Source: Enoplolaimus lenunculus (taxonomy: Eukaryota; Nematoda; Enoplea; Enoplida; Thoracostomopsidae). From it: a stretch of 64,000 nt of DNA. The translations under genes and the position numbers were made by a program. The stretch covers positions 87,157-151,156 of the forward strand of contig JASANG010003325.1 of NCBI GenBank assembly GCA_030248215.1, given 5' to 3'. Shown in pieces: positions 1-10,353 of the stretch (position 1 is the first letter of the stretch; every line of letters begins with the position of its first letter). Under the pieces are notes generated by a model. The model was not told the origin of the DNA. It saw nothing but the letters and a program-made list of their open reading frames with translations, and ran no database searches.

Positions 1-94
1 TGATTCGGAAGGCTCTGAGCCGAAATATGCAGCCCTTGAAGTTTCGGTGTCCCGGAGAGTTGCTACGGGCATGTGTGCACAGGTTGGACGATTG
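1..94 (-). CDS. Possible internal exon of a Ser-rich protein, running off the left edge
   Basis: Read on the minus strand, a good acceptor (pyrimidine-rich CGATTTTCAG) lies at 95-104 and is followed by an open frame to the window edge. One base completes a split codon, then 31 codons follow without a stop, including the segment ATLRDTETSRAAYFGSEP. The exon at 3370-3740 on the same strand ends with two bases of a codon, so the phases agree and the junction codon would be AGC (Ser). The plus strand of the same stretch is also open and ends in a GTAAGT donor at 145, so the strand is not settled. I do not recognise the peptide. I prefer the minus reading because acceptor and phase both fit. Confidence 0.35.
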
Positions 95-859
95 CTGAAA
101 ATCGAAATGTTAAGCAGACTTTTCAGATCTGTCCGGTTGGAGCTGTAAGTGCTCTCGTGGCCCGGAAAGTATGAAAACAGTTCTGAATAGGTGATATGGT
201 ATTGGTTCGAGACTAATTTTAGTGTTTTTGGGTCGAAAACAGTAGTTTCGGATAACTCGAATTTTGTGAAATATCGTTTTGATCTGAATTTTACCAAATT
301 CAGATATTTCGGCTGTAAAACTGTGTAATAGGTTTGTAAATGTGCTGAATTTGATGGAATGCATCTAAAAACACTAAATTCTATCTAAATTTTCGTTTTC
401 TGCGTATTTGAAAACCTATAGAAAATTTCGATTACCATCGAAATTTATTACGATTATTAGCTATGTTAAATAATTGATTCCAGGCTTGTTTTTACAATAT
501 GGCGTTTTAAGTGTGTATGTGTAATTAGTCAGTGTATACGTGGATTTTGAAATTGTTGTTTAAATTTGCGTATTTGTTTAATATAGTTAACACGGAGATT
601 GCGTAGGAGGTTTCCAGGCAATAGTTGGGGATTTTCATTCGGATTTTCTGGGATTAGAGTTAGAATAGAGTTTCCGAAACCGGTTATGCAAAAATATATA
701 ATTTTGCATAATCTCTAAAGTTTCCCCTGTCCGCCGCTGATTTTGGTTGAGAATATAGAGAACTTACGGTTATTTTTGTGTTACTAATCCTGTGGTTTGA
801 ATTTTCAAGCGGTTTTGTGGGTGGATTAATTTAGTTGTTTGGTAACTAAATGCGGAATT

Positions 860-1018
860 TTACGGGTTTGAATAACTCCCTGCGGCAGCAGCGGAGTTGG
901 ACCTGGGCGACCGGGGCGGACTGGAGTCACTGGTCAGCGGCGGAATCCCTGTTTTGGTCTGGAGTGTCACAAGCAAATCCGCAGATTCGGCCGTTACCAC
1001 GGCCCGAATCGGTCGTCC
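860..1018 (-). other. GC-rich stretch open on both strands, possible terminal exon
   Basis: This GC-rich block stands out from its AT-rich surroundings. On the minus strand an acceptor-like AATAATTCAG precedes 52 open codons ending in TAA; the peptide is Ser/Pro/Ala-rich (for example SDSSPPRSPRSNSAAAA). On the plus strand a frame from the ATG at 850 runs to a GTAAGA donor after 1029, but it encodes five Trp residues in 60, which is typical of an antisense shadow. The minus reading looks more protein-like. Its phase does not continue the frame of exon 3370-3740, so at most it would be an alternative end or belong to another transcript. Confidence 0.2.
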
Positions 1019-1209
1019 CTGAATTATTGGTAAGAGTTGTTTATATTCTTGCTTACACCATGGTCATTGCTTAACACCGGTGTTTAACGGCTCTTGAGAC
1101 TATCGAGAGGGTCCGAGCTGGCTTGTAGATTTTTGCGTAATTTGTTTTTAGCCGTAGTGTAGAATCACAACTAACGTTATACATAGGCAATTAACGTCGC
1201 TCGGTTGAA

Positions 1210-1365
1210 ATGGCAAGGAGTACACCGTCGTCCCCGCTAAATCCCGAAGCTGAGAAGTGTCAGCCTTCCACATCTGGGGTTCGGTGGGCGGTAGCTCACT
1301 TAACGCCGGAGGTCGAAGCTGAGCTCGAGGCTCTGCGAATGCGTAATGCCGAGGAGGATGCGTTG
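1210..1365 (+). CDS. Putative first coding exon, 52 codons, acidic helix
   Basis: An ATG in good context (GAAATGGCA) opens a frame of 52 codons that ends exactly at a GTAAGG donor, in phase 0. The peptide starts MARSTPSSPLNPEAEKC and ends in a charged, probably helical stretch (PEVEAELEALRMRNAEEDAL). The block is GC-rich relative to its neighbours. No downstream exon in the right phase could be identified. If real, it is the start of a plus-strand gene lying opposite the large minus-strand intron. I do not recognise the family; an isolated fragment of a repeat is also possible. Confidence 0.35.
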
Positions 1366-2459
1366 GTAAGGTTTACTCTAGTTCTTTAGTTTGGGTGTAC
1401 TTGTTGCCAGGATTTAGGTGTTAGTTTTCTTAACCCAGTATTTTGTGTTATCTTTCGCTAATAAACTAATAGGTCGAGCCCTTACACATAGTATTTACTT
1501 CACACACACACGTTTAACTATTTACGTTAGCTGTCGGGCCCGGGACTACCGCCCCGTCCCCGTTTCTTTGTAAATATCGTCGTTGAATTAACCCGCATTT
1601 TTCTCGTGTCTCTAAGTTCTGTTACCAGACACGCATACGCTGAGCTTAGGCCGAGCTGAGTTGCCTGAATTTCGAACGTGTTAATTTAGATGTTAACCGG
1701 ATCCGGATATTTCAAGTGTTTTATCGAGCTTTGTGTCAGGTTTTTAGTCAGTTTGAGTTCATAGATTGATTGCTCGTAAGCCGAAAACATTTTCGGCTGA
1801 TATCTTTTCTGTCAAATTAGTCGGCGCGTTTGGAATTCTAGAATTCGTGGTTTTAGCGGCGCCTGTGAAATTTCGTAGTTTAGGCCGATGTGATTTGTTG
1901 CGCGAAATTAAGCGCGATGGAAAATTTGCGGCGCTCATAAGCCGCCGTTATTCGCGCCGGCCTAATTTTGCTTGATTGTCACTCGGTAGGGTGACAAGGT
2001 GCTTTTTCTAGTCAGATCCGTAGGTAGGATCTTACAGTATGGGTGATTCTGTTTGTGCGCAGATTTTGATGATTGGCAGCTTGGAGGGACACTTAAGCTT
2101 AAGGTGCTCGGCTGGATTTCCCTTCTTCGGTGGAATACTTTTGAGCTAAGTGAAGTTGCTGTCTCGAAAGATGTGTACAATCTGACTCAGCTATATTGGG
2201 GAGACTACTGATTTCGCGGATCCTCGTGATTCCCTGTGTTGGTGACTTTGGAACGAACCTACCCCAGTCGCGGGCCTAGCATACTACATCGCATTCGAAC
2301 ATTTTTCAACCGCATAAGCAGAAAGTTGCCGAGGGTAGGCGGCGCATTTTTCACTTTCTGACTTATAATTGCCACCGTAGCCGAAAAAGTTTCAACTGCA
2401 TTAAAAAACTTTATGATAGAAAAATTTTCCTATACAAGGAGTATTCGTATAGCACAAGA
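1366..2459. other. Non-coding stretch, moderately GC-rich, no feature recognised
   Basis: The sequence is somewhat richer in G+C and CpG than most of the window up to about 2350, then becomes AT-rich. It holds open frames of 60-70 codons on both strands (for example 1766-1975 plus and 1962-2180 minus) without convincing splice signals or recognisable peptides. I see no repeat ends in it. Confidence 0.4.
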
Positions 2460-2621
2460 TTTGTACAAGACGTGAACGCTGAGATTCTCTCGGCCTCGAG
2501 CGTCATGCTCCGATAGCTGGGTGGTGATGGCAAACGCCTCCCACTCGTCTCCGGTTTCTGAATCCCGGCGGAACATCATATGTCAGATGAAACAGAAAAA
2601 TATTCATGTGACAAAGGGTTA
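2460..2621 (+). mobile_element. tRNA-like SINE, family S, copy 1 (divergent)
   Basis: Shares with the copies at 16899-17105 and 47872-48078 the leader end CAAGACGTGA, the block CTCGAGCGTCA, an A-box-like GCTGGGTGGTGATGG, the segment ACGCCTCCCACTC, a weakened B box (TTTCTGAATCC) and the tail AATATTCATGTGACAAAG followed by GGTTAA. It is the most diverged of the three copies and its upstream half is shorter. Confidence 0.6.
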
Positions 2622-3369
2622 AATCAAGACGCATGCTGAATCTAAAACCTCTTGAACCACATCATCGGCCCCGCGTCCGGGTCCACAAATTGCAAGAAGC
2701 AAATTCTCAGTATTTACAAATGATATCAAGGAGAGCATATATTAAGCAGAAAAAATCGGTTCCCACGCACTTGTTAACATTATAGTGTCAGTGCCCTTAA
2801 GGAACGTTGACGCAACAAATATACCAACTTATCTAAGCTCTATTTACTCGCACTAAATGTTTACATTTGGCACAAATGCACAAAGGTCATTGTATACGTA
2901 ACTAAACGAAATGTCATTTTCTACTGTTAAAAAAGAATCACAACAAATGGTTGTGGCACTTCAGTATTATATTGATAGTTAGTTACCAAATCGTTCTAAA
3001 GGCTTTGTATTACTTTTGACCAGGCTTAAACCGAAGGTGAACAATATACAAACTGGATGGAGGTCGACCGAATATTAACATAGTGAGACAGGGCCGGATT
3101 AAAGTGGCGGGAGGCCCGGGGACCATATGACCAGGAGGACTTGGACCCGTAATACTAGGAGGCCCAGGGCCCATATGACTAGCAGGCCCCTTTTGTTATC
3201 CATAATTATTTTATACACCAGAGCGTAAAGTGCAACATTTTAGTGAAACAAATTGTACCAAAAGTAGGAAATAAATTAACGGCCCAGGGATTGTTCTAGA
3301 TTTACACTTTAGAGAAGTCACATTTCGATATTTGGTTAAATTTTTCAGTTATAAAACAAATTGTTGTAC
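2622..3369. other. Non-coding stretch inside the putative minus-strand gene
   Basis: No open frame of note. It contains a GC-rich repeat fragment near 3087-3200, listed separately. Otherwise it is plain AT-rich sequence, consistent with intron if exons 3370-3740 and 94-1 belong to one gene. Confidence 0.4.
3087..3200. mobile_element. Fragment with a hAT-like terminus
   Basis: The block begins CAGGGCCGGATTAA, a form common at the ends of hAT-type non-autonomous elements, and contains three short imperfect repeats of GGCCC..GGRCCATATGACYAG. No matching opposite terminus was seen, so it is a fragment. The class is inferred from the end sequence only. Confidence 0.35.
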
Positions 3370-3740
3370 CTGATTGTTTTTGCTGACGGTGCCCCACCAA
3401 GGCCGGAAAGCTTGAAACCGGTTGAAAATCCAGCTGACGGTGCCACAGGCGGTAGCTGTGGACCATTTGCAACCGGTCGATTTTGTCCACTTTGAGTACT
3501 CGGGCCATCTTGTAGGAATGGATTTGTCGATCCACCAGCAGACTGCATGCCGGCTGTTGGAGCATACTGGGCTGGACCTGATCCTGGTAGAGGTCCGCCC
3601 ATGTTTGTGGGCGCGGGACCTGCTGGAACCGTAGGTCCAGGAGCGTCTTCCAGATCGTTCGACGAAAAGCGACGTTTAATAAATGACATTTTTTGACTGA
3701 ACGAGTTTGAGAATGTATTGAAGTTGACTTGAGATGAATC
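3370..3740 (-). CDS. Coding exon of a Pro/Gly/Ser-rich protein with a KRRFSS motif (synapsin- or Numb-like)
   Basis: The exon is bounded by a strong acceptor (TTTCATTTCAG, ending at 3741) and a CAG|GTACAA donor. It is open throughout in phase 0 and ends with two bases of a codon (371 bp). An in-frame ATG, 17 codons in, starts MSFIKRRFSSNDLEDAPG. This resembles the conserved start of invertebrate synapsins (basic residues, RRFSS, then D-L), where the Ser is a cAMP-kinase site; what follows is a Pro/Gly/Ala/Ser-rich linker like synapsin domain B. The preceding residues, SNSFSQKMS, together with KR, also recall the SQKMSPFKRQLS segment of Numb, and an NPF tripeptide (STNPFLQ) follows, as in Numb. 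No ATP-grasp (synapsin C) or PTB (Numb) exon is visible in the window, so identity is open; that it is a real exon is much surer than its name. Confidence 0.68.
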
Positions 3741-4064
3741 CTGAAATGAAACAAATTAAACTTAAGCAGAGCTGCGCATTGAACCATGATGCGTTTATTC
3801 AAAATAATTTAAATCACATGCGTTCAGCCTCACAACCAAGAATTATTAATGAAAAATGTCAAGTAACATTTTTAGAAGCGAGCAAGGAAATCATAGAATA
3901 GAATTTCGTAAACAATATCCTCCGGTAGTTGCGTTTAGCAGGCATTTTGAGAAGTGCAAACCGTCACATGTCTTATAGAAATAGAAGTTCGTATGATATT
4001 CTAAAATTCAAAAATGCTCAGCGAAACACAAATCCGCTCGAACGCTGAAATCAGCATTGCAGCG

Positions 4065-4229
4065 GACCAGTAGCCAGAGTGGGGCCAGTGACGGCTGATC
4101 CCCCTGGAAACTTTTTGCGCCTCCTACAAAATTTTCAAGCTTGCTTGCAAAGTCATCGAAAACCCTTGTATATCCGTCTTTATAATTTTTTTAACTATCC
4201 GTAACAAGGTGAGCTGGCTACGGACCTGT
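4065..4229 (+). mobile_element. Family G MITE, copy 1
   Basis: Follows the family layout: a GTAGCCA-type left end, a C-rich block with CCCCCTGGAAA, the core AATTTTCAAGCTTGCTTGCA, then AACCCTTGTAT and a right end AGGTGAGCTGGCTACGGACC. The termini are imperfectly inverted. About 165 bp. Confidence 0.7.
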
Positions 4230-4444
4230 GTTTTAGGAATATTTTAATTTTCATTTCTTACAAAATGACGTGCGGATTAAACAGTAGAGTATTGGGTTTA
4301 GCTTAAAATAAGCAATTTGGGAATATATCATATTACTAACAAATAAATTGCCAAAGGCCATACAATATTACTATGCTATGTTTGACTTCTGCGTGCGGTT
4401 AGTATATTACAAATATTTCTAAACATTATTCTAGTCCACTGCAA

Positions 4445-4747
4445 GGACGTAGCCAAGAGATTTAAGATCGGGAAGCTATGACTGCATGTTAAAGAATCAT
4501 TTTTATTCCAAAGATCCAGGTTATTTTAAAGCAAAAAGTGATTTATCGTGTTTCTTCACAAAATTCAGGAACGGATATATCCCCTCTATAACTCCCCTTG
4601 GCTACACCCAAGTCTATCCGCACATACAGATAAGAATACCCCCGAAAAGTTACTATCAACCTGGTTTGTAGGTTAACGAAATCCCCTGTATGTCCGTCCT
4701 GAAAAAATGTTTAGCCCCTCTAGCAACGTGAGCTGGTTACGGGCCTG
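4445..4747 (+). mobile_element. Family G MITE, copy 2, with an internal insertion
   Basis: Starts with GACGTAGCCAAGAG and ends with CGTGAGCTGGTTACGGGCC like other G copies, but is about twice the usual length. The middle carries unrelated sequence plus an inverted fragment (CCCTCTATAACTCCCCTTGG), suggesting a second, rearranged copy inside the first. Confidence 0.5.
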
Positions 4748-5046
4748 AGTTACAAGAGAAATCTTCACGGAACTATTGAATTGATATATTTCAAAATACC
4801 TGATTTTTTAAAAGTAACATATACGATGAAAATATAAATATTTTTAGGCTATCAATTTTGTATTAAAACGAAGCTAAATTACCAGAAGATGAAGATGACA
4901 CAATATAAACGAAGCAGTATGTCAAAGCTTAAAACAGGTGAATGGTGAACTTTCCGAGCACATAAAACTCTACATATAAATGGAGGTGTGGTACAGCAAA
5001 AACGCAACGCACGTCAGGTACATTTCTTCTACACAGAATAAACCCA

Positions 5047-5256
5047 CACTGCAAAAAATGGTGAGTCAAATTGACTCTCTCCGAAATAGGCTCTACGGGA
5101 CTACACAAACTGAGCCAAATTCGACTCCAATAGAATCAAATTTGACTCGCTAAATCGCACGTTTGACTCTGGTGGAGTCGAATTTTGACTCAGTTTGTGT
5201 AGTCCCGTAGAGCCTATTTCGGAGGGAGTCAATTTGACTCACCATTTTTTGCAGTG
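5047..5256. mobile_element. Family C foldback MITE, copy 1
   Basis: A 210-bp near-perfect palindrome: the left arm starts CACTGCAAAAAATGGTGAG and the right arm ends with its complement, TTTTTTGCAGTG. The arms include GGCTCTACGGGACTACACAA and its complement, and match over most of their length around a short central loop rich in AATTTGACTC units. Three copies of TGAGTCA/TGACTCA occur (5062, 5186, 5235). There is no coding capacity. A second copy lies at 33041-33241. Confidence 0.85.
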
Positions 5257-6231
5257 CAGTTGCATGGTGTTGTTATTAAGGTATGCATCATCCACTTTTG
5301 CTATCACTAACTAAAAGAATCTACGACAATTCGTCGACCGACAGCTTGTCACCCAATACTGTCCTAAAGCCTACGAAAACTCTAAGCATAATCCTAAGCA
5401 TAATCCTGACCTTAAGTGTAAGCATAATGATGAGCAACGAATTATTTTGATACTGAATTAAAATAAATTGTTTCAAAAAGTCAAATACCCTTTCCGAATT
5501 AATAGCACGGACGCGGGATTAACTTTGCTTCAGGGTTGTCCATCAGTTTCGCTTTGGACCAAACTGGATAAACAATCCGATCTTTGCTAGGTAATCAACG
5601 GTCAAAATACAGGCAGAGGAGATTGAAAAACCTTGACAACGAAGCGAACAAAATGCCAGCAAACTTTGTAGCAGTAAACGTTTCAAATGCGAAACCTTTA
5701 GTTTTCGTAGACTTTTAGAGGTGTCAAAGTTACTCATTTAATTTTCCGGTGGTGTCACAACAGATATCCCAGATACATCTGTTTCCGCGTGTCTGATGAG
5801 CATAAAATAGCAAAATGATGATGTTAAAATATTATCTACATGCTACATTACATGTCTTACGGCTAATTTTTAGTCTATTTTTCATTCAAATGTTGTTTGC
5901 ACCGTAAATTATTTTAAACTTAAAATTAACGAATATAAAAAGTTGACTGTACACCAATCTATTTTCAAGCATTGATTGTCTTAGAAAAATGTACGCAAAA
6001 TTTTTATTAACTTAAAAAACTTCAGTATTGTCTATTTTTTACTCAAATTGAAACTATAGACTCATTGCGTCTGCACAAACGCGAACCAGAACTCATTGGC
6101 AGTGGCCAGGTTTATGGTTTTCGGTAATCACATTTGCTATTATATAAAGTTTGTGTGTAAATCAATTTTTCTCGGCTAACATATATTTATTACTGAAATA
6201 AACAGCGTTAAACAATGCATGCCCAACTTAC

Positions 6232-6622
6232 ACCATCTTGTTCCATGTGCTCGCTACCCGTTTTGTCGCTTCTGGCAGCATCTTTCGCCTGAACTGGTGC
6301 TTTACTAGGGCTACCTCTACCTACAGGCTGCAGCTGAGCATTGGAAATCATTCGCGACGATTCCAGCGACCCTGTTGAAGCAACTGGAATCAACCCTCTA
6401 TTACTAGTAAAGGAATTAGTGGTTGATTTACGACCTGGAGACAAAGGCGATGTCGTGCGTGCTAACGGACGTGCTTTTGAACCCGCAGGTCCTTGTTGAG
6501 GTGGAGTACCTCCACTTAGACTTCGCTGGGCTGACGAACAAGTGATACTGTCCGCGGTTCCTGCACGTTTCGGATGGCCAAGGGTTTGGGCGGAACCGGT
6601 AATACTCGACAAGTCTTTGTTA
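6232..6622 (-). CDS. Coding exon of a Ser/Thr/Pro-rich protein, upstream of exon 3370-3740
   Basis: Acceptor TTGGCTTTTCAAG (ending at 6623) and donor GGT|GTAAGT (6231) bound 391 bp. One base completes a split codon and 130 open codons follow, ending in phase 0, which matches the phase-0 start of the next exon on this strand. The peptide is low-complexity and probably disordered, with Ser-Pro pairs (TTSPLSPGR), basic patches (HPKRAG, GSKARPLAR) and repeated SxxS phosphosite-like patterns. It has no predicted helix, domain or signal peptide. An upstream exon must exist at higher coordinates but was not found. Together with exon 3370-3740 it gives at least 250 residues of disordered protein. If the gene were a synapsin starting at the ATG in the next exon, this would be an N-terminal extension or alternative first part. 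Confidence 0.6.
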
Positions 6623-6938
6623 CTTGAAAAGCCAAATAAGTGAATTGGAATCATATGTCAATTTGTTTAACTACTATATACTTTACTTTGAAACTGAACT
6701 AATACATAGTTAGCAATGATGGCAGTGGGTCAATACGAGTAACTGCACCCAACCGTATTCTCTAACCACTTCTGTACAGGTGGGTATAATGAATAAGTTG
6801 AAATGTAGCTCAATGGTGATTCAATTTTGACTCTTTTACACTTTTCACATTATTGAGGTTAAGCCGTTAGGCTCAGGCTCACGCGAAGGTCTAGGCTTAA
6901 GCATAAGTGATTTCTTACACCTAAGCGAGCGCGTATCC

Positions 6939-7086
6939 AGAGGTGAGCATGTAAAGCTCATCCCTCTATAACTATTTTGACCAGCTAGAAAATTTTCAAT
7001 CTTGCTTGTAAAATCGTCGACATCTCTTGTATGTCCTTCTGTAAAATTGTCAGCCCCCTATCAAGGTGAGCTGGCTATGGGCCTGC
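6939..7086 (+). mobile_element. Family G MITE, copy 3
   Basis: Left end GCGTATCCAGAGG is diverged. The core AATTTTCAATCTTGCTTG and the right end AAGGTGAGCTGGCTATGGGC are well preserved. Confidence 0.6.
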
Positions 7087-7415
7087 ACAATAATAGAATA
7101 AAATAAAGCTTTCGCTTAGTGTATGTTTTGGCTTAGTCTTAAGCTTAGGAAAATAATAAGTTATGGCTAATTTTTGTCCTCTGCATGGTTATAATAAATA
7201 CCCAAAACGCCAAAGCAGTACAGAAATAAAAACGTCACAATTATGCCTTGCTACCTGCTTGTTATGAATTGGTTTAGCAGTAAAATACGCCAAGCAAAAT
7301 TAGTAACCAATTAGAATTAATGGAAGTTAAAAGACAACTGTGACGTAAAAAATTGACGTGCGAGCACGCTGTATTAGAATTCTTAGTACAAAAAATTTGT
7401 TTTAAGTGTTAATAC

Positions 7416-7577
7416 CAGGCCCCTAGCCATCTCACCTTGCTAGAGGGGGCTATAAATTGTTTAGGAGGGGTATTCAAGGGGTTTAACGATTTGCAAGCAA
7501 GGTTAAAACTTTTCTACGGGGGCCAAAATTTCCCAGGGGGGCTCAGCCCTCCCTGGCCCCCCTTGGCTACGGGCCCG
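7416..7577 (-). mobile_element. Family G MITE, copy 4
   Basis: Full-length copy in reverse orientation: CAGGCCCCTAGCCATCTCAC at one end, CCCTTGGCTACGGGCCCG at the other, with the core TTGCAAGCAAGGTTAAAA. The open frames across it are products of the GC-rich repeat, not genes. Confidence 0.75.
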
Positions 7578-8958
7578 AATGTTACATTCGTGTTGTCCAG
7601 GCCAAGTCTTTGCCGACAGCTCCACAACCAGGAATTAATAATGAATTGAGGCGAGAAGGTTTCCAGAGGTGGGCAATACAGTTGAAAATATTTTGGCCGG
7701 GTGAATAAAGCTATTTGCGATTGGAACGCCACCCTCGCAATATTGTAGCCCTGTGAGCACTGTATGTATGCTAGTCGGTAGCATGCGTGTCGACATATAG
7801 TGGAACAGAAAAACACTTGAAGATATTTGCCTAAGGATCTTTAGGTTGCAAAATTCGAGCACATCTGTAATCCGCAACTTTAGCTGCATAGTAAAAAAGT
7901 TCGCAGTACACGATCATAAGGAATAAAAATTTCGCAAGCGAATCGAACAAGAAGCCAAAAGCTATTAGTGCTATCTCTTAATAGAAAATCATGGAGTGGA
8001 ATAAATTGCTGTTACAAGCCTATGCAGGGATGTCCCTCATTTGATCCACCTGTGTAAAGTCGAATAAACAAGCACTGGTTCCATATACGCAAACTTAAAA
8101 TAGTTTTACCGAAACTGTTTCATACAATAATAACAACACCTCAAACTGCGGTGCTGCTAAGATGCAAAAACCTTTGCATAATTTAAACATCGCAATAAGC
8201 TCTTGCGTTTAAGTTTTCCGAACTGGACGGAATATATACTAACGGGACCGTAGTTACAAAAGGCTCAAAAAAACTCAGCCTGATTAGCAATTTTTTTGAT
8301 AGTTGATAATGTTTTGATCTGGGTTGCAAGTGATCTGAAATCCTCGAATTTAACGCCTGAAGAAAATTGTTTACCGACCTCCCTAGCGTGTTTAAGCTGG
8401 CAGCGTAGCATAAATTTTAAAATGTGCTAGCAAGTAGCAACTACCGATGATAGCGTATTTAGTTTTTGGAAACGTGAAAACTTAAAGCCTTGCTTTGTTG
8501 ATGTTTTTTGTTGTTTACCAATTTTTTCTTTACTTTATCATCTATTGAAACAAGTAACTAACGATCAGTTTACTCTTTCAGTGAAGAGGTTTGCACCATT
8601 TCTTTCCGAATGTGCTTTACCTTACTGCGGCTAGGGACTCACACGGATTCAATCAGCACCAGTTTTAGACCACTTTATAAAAAATTGCGCAAAATTTTGG
8701 TTTGTTGTCAAATCCACCAGGTACTTCTTAGAAGTGATATTGGGAAAATAGAGCTTTGGATAACGTCACGGAGCAACAGTGATCGATACGCTGACCGGAT
8801 AAATGATTGTAGGCAACGTTTGAACAGCTATCACCAGGCGAATTACATTTTTTCACAGAAACATTTCTAACGAAAAGAGAGCTCGTTCCACAGTCTTGCA
8901 GTACTACTATAGCACTGGATCATGCATCATTTGATGTAAAAAAGACTTCAGGGGTACA

Positions 8959-9127
8959 TACTGTAGTGATACGAATAAGACGCGGGTAATAAGTGGGGGT
9001 CCCCGTTTGAGTTCGAATCAGTGCGAGTCCGTATCCGTAATAAGAGTCCGTAAGTGGATAGAGCGTGCTTAACCGAATAACAGGGGGGTATCCTCTGCAG
9101 AGGCCAAATAAATATCAGTCCCCCCTA
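8959..9127. mobile_element. Family A MITE, copy 1, internally deleted
   Basis: Begins TACTGTAGTGATACGAATAA and keeps GAGTCCGTATCCGTAATAAG and the distal block AGAGGCCAAATAAATATCAG. It lacks about 250 bp of the centre and the final inverted terminus seen in full copies. Confidence 0.65.
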
Positions 9128-9855
9128 AGCCCCTTTAAATTTTGGATAAGGTTTTAACTTTCGGTTCACACAGGAGGTGACTAGTTACTGTGGGCGTAGC
9201 TAAGATTTGAGAAAGGTGGCAGGTGCGTTCTATAAAAATTCCGACGAGTCGTGAGTTGCAAACTTTAACCGTGTCTAAAAAATCTCCAGTGCAAAAATCT
9301 TAAGGGGGTATCACTAGTAAACCCCCTGTCTATGCCTTTGCAATTTCAGGTTTCACCATTGACTAGGCACGTAGGCAAACTAAGTTTCGAACGTAAATAA
9401 TTTAGAGATCATATTTGTTCTCTGTATCCTAAAAGCTGCTAAATTTTTGAATCTTTCTTAACGTTAAACTGTCATAGACGCAGTTCCTACACAATATAGA
9501 CGTCATGAAACCTGCTCATGAGGTAGAGGTAAATTTGTAGAAAGGCCAACGTGCTAAGAGGAGCCGAAATAATTTTTGGAGCTGCGTGAAGTAGTTAAAT
9601 AGCGAAGAAACATATTTATAATCGATCCACAGATTTCGTTTGTTGCTAAGCCCAACTCACCCCCGGGCCACGTAATGCTACGAGCCTGCTAAAAGGCAGA
9701 GAGCAACGACTATTTTTTGTACCGAACATTATGAACCTTGCACAAAAATCATGCACGCTAATTGTTATTATGGTTTTCAATTTTTCTATGGAAGTCATCC
9801 AAAACATGTTCCAGATATAAACTATAGTACGTATGAAAGCTGCTTTTAGTTCCAG

Positions 9856-10020
9856 AGTCGTAGCCAGCCCACGTTGCTTGGGGGGGTCTAAAATAATTCA
9901 GGAGACGCATACAACGGCTTTCGTTGATTCACAAGCAAGGTTAAAAAATTTGCTAGGGTCAAAATTTTTTAGAATGGCAGTATTACTTCCGCAACTCTCC
10001 CCTATTTGGCAACAAGCCTG
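9856..10020 (-). mobile_element. Family G MITE, copy 5, diverged
   Basis: Reverse orientation. GTCGTAGCCAGCCCACGTTG, then TTCACAAGCAAGGTTAAAA and CAAGCCTG at the far end mark it as a diverged full-length G copy. Confidence 0.5.
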
Positions 10021-10166
10021 TTTAGTTCTAAGAAAACTACAATACTGTCTAGTGTCGACTGTTTGGTTGTTTTAATCGAACAAATAAGCTGTAGCTAGGA
10101 TACTGTTCTTTTCAGTAATGGCTATACTAAAATCAATTATAATCGATGCGTGTGTAAAATAATCAG

Positions 10167-10353
10167 TGCCGGAGCAGACCGGGGTCGGGTCTCCCCAAAA
10201 CTTCGGGGTGGGGCCCCAAACTCGCGAGCGAAACGAGCGAGAAGCCAGGGGCATTTTAGAACTTCGACGGTTTTTGTTTCAACCGGTTAGGGGGCGATCC
10301 TTTAGGGGTGGGTCACCCCAAATGGGGGAGTATGGGTGGCGGTAGCTCGGGCC
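10167..10353 (+). mobile_element. Family E MITE, copy 1
   Basis: GC-rich element with the order TGCCGGAGCAGAC, GGGGCCCCAAACTCGCGAGC, GAAGCCAGGGGCATTTTAG, CGGTTTTTGTTTCA, CCGGTTAGGG and CCCCAAATGGGGG. The same order is seen at 41528-41736 (reversed) and 45045-45240. Confidence 0.7.

Larger units (their letters stand above)
3741..6231 (-). other. Intron of about 2.5 kb with three mobile-element insertions
   Basis: On the minus strand this is flanked by a GTAAGT donor (6231-6226) and a TTTCAG acceptor (3746-3741), and both sides are in phase 0. It contains family G elements at 4065-4229 and 4445-4747 and the foldback C element at 5047-5256. A short run of CCTAAG-type hexamers lies near 5360-5440. 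No other exon was found inside. Confidence 0.55.

Noticed and set aside
3302-3802. 166-codon minus-strand frame over exon 3370-3740
   Set aside because: It is in another frame from the exon defined by splice sites and runs past both of them; its peptide is a shadow of the Pro/Gly-rich reading.
7437-7889. Overlapping frames on both strands
   Set aside because: They lie on a family G element; its GC-rich block lacks stops.
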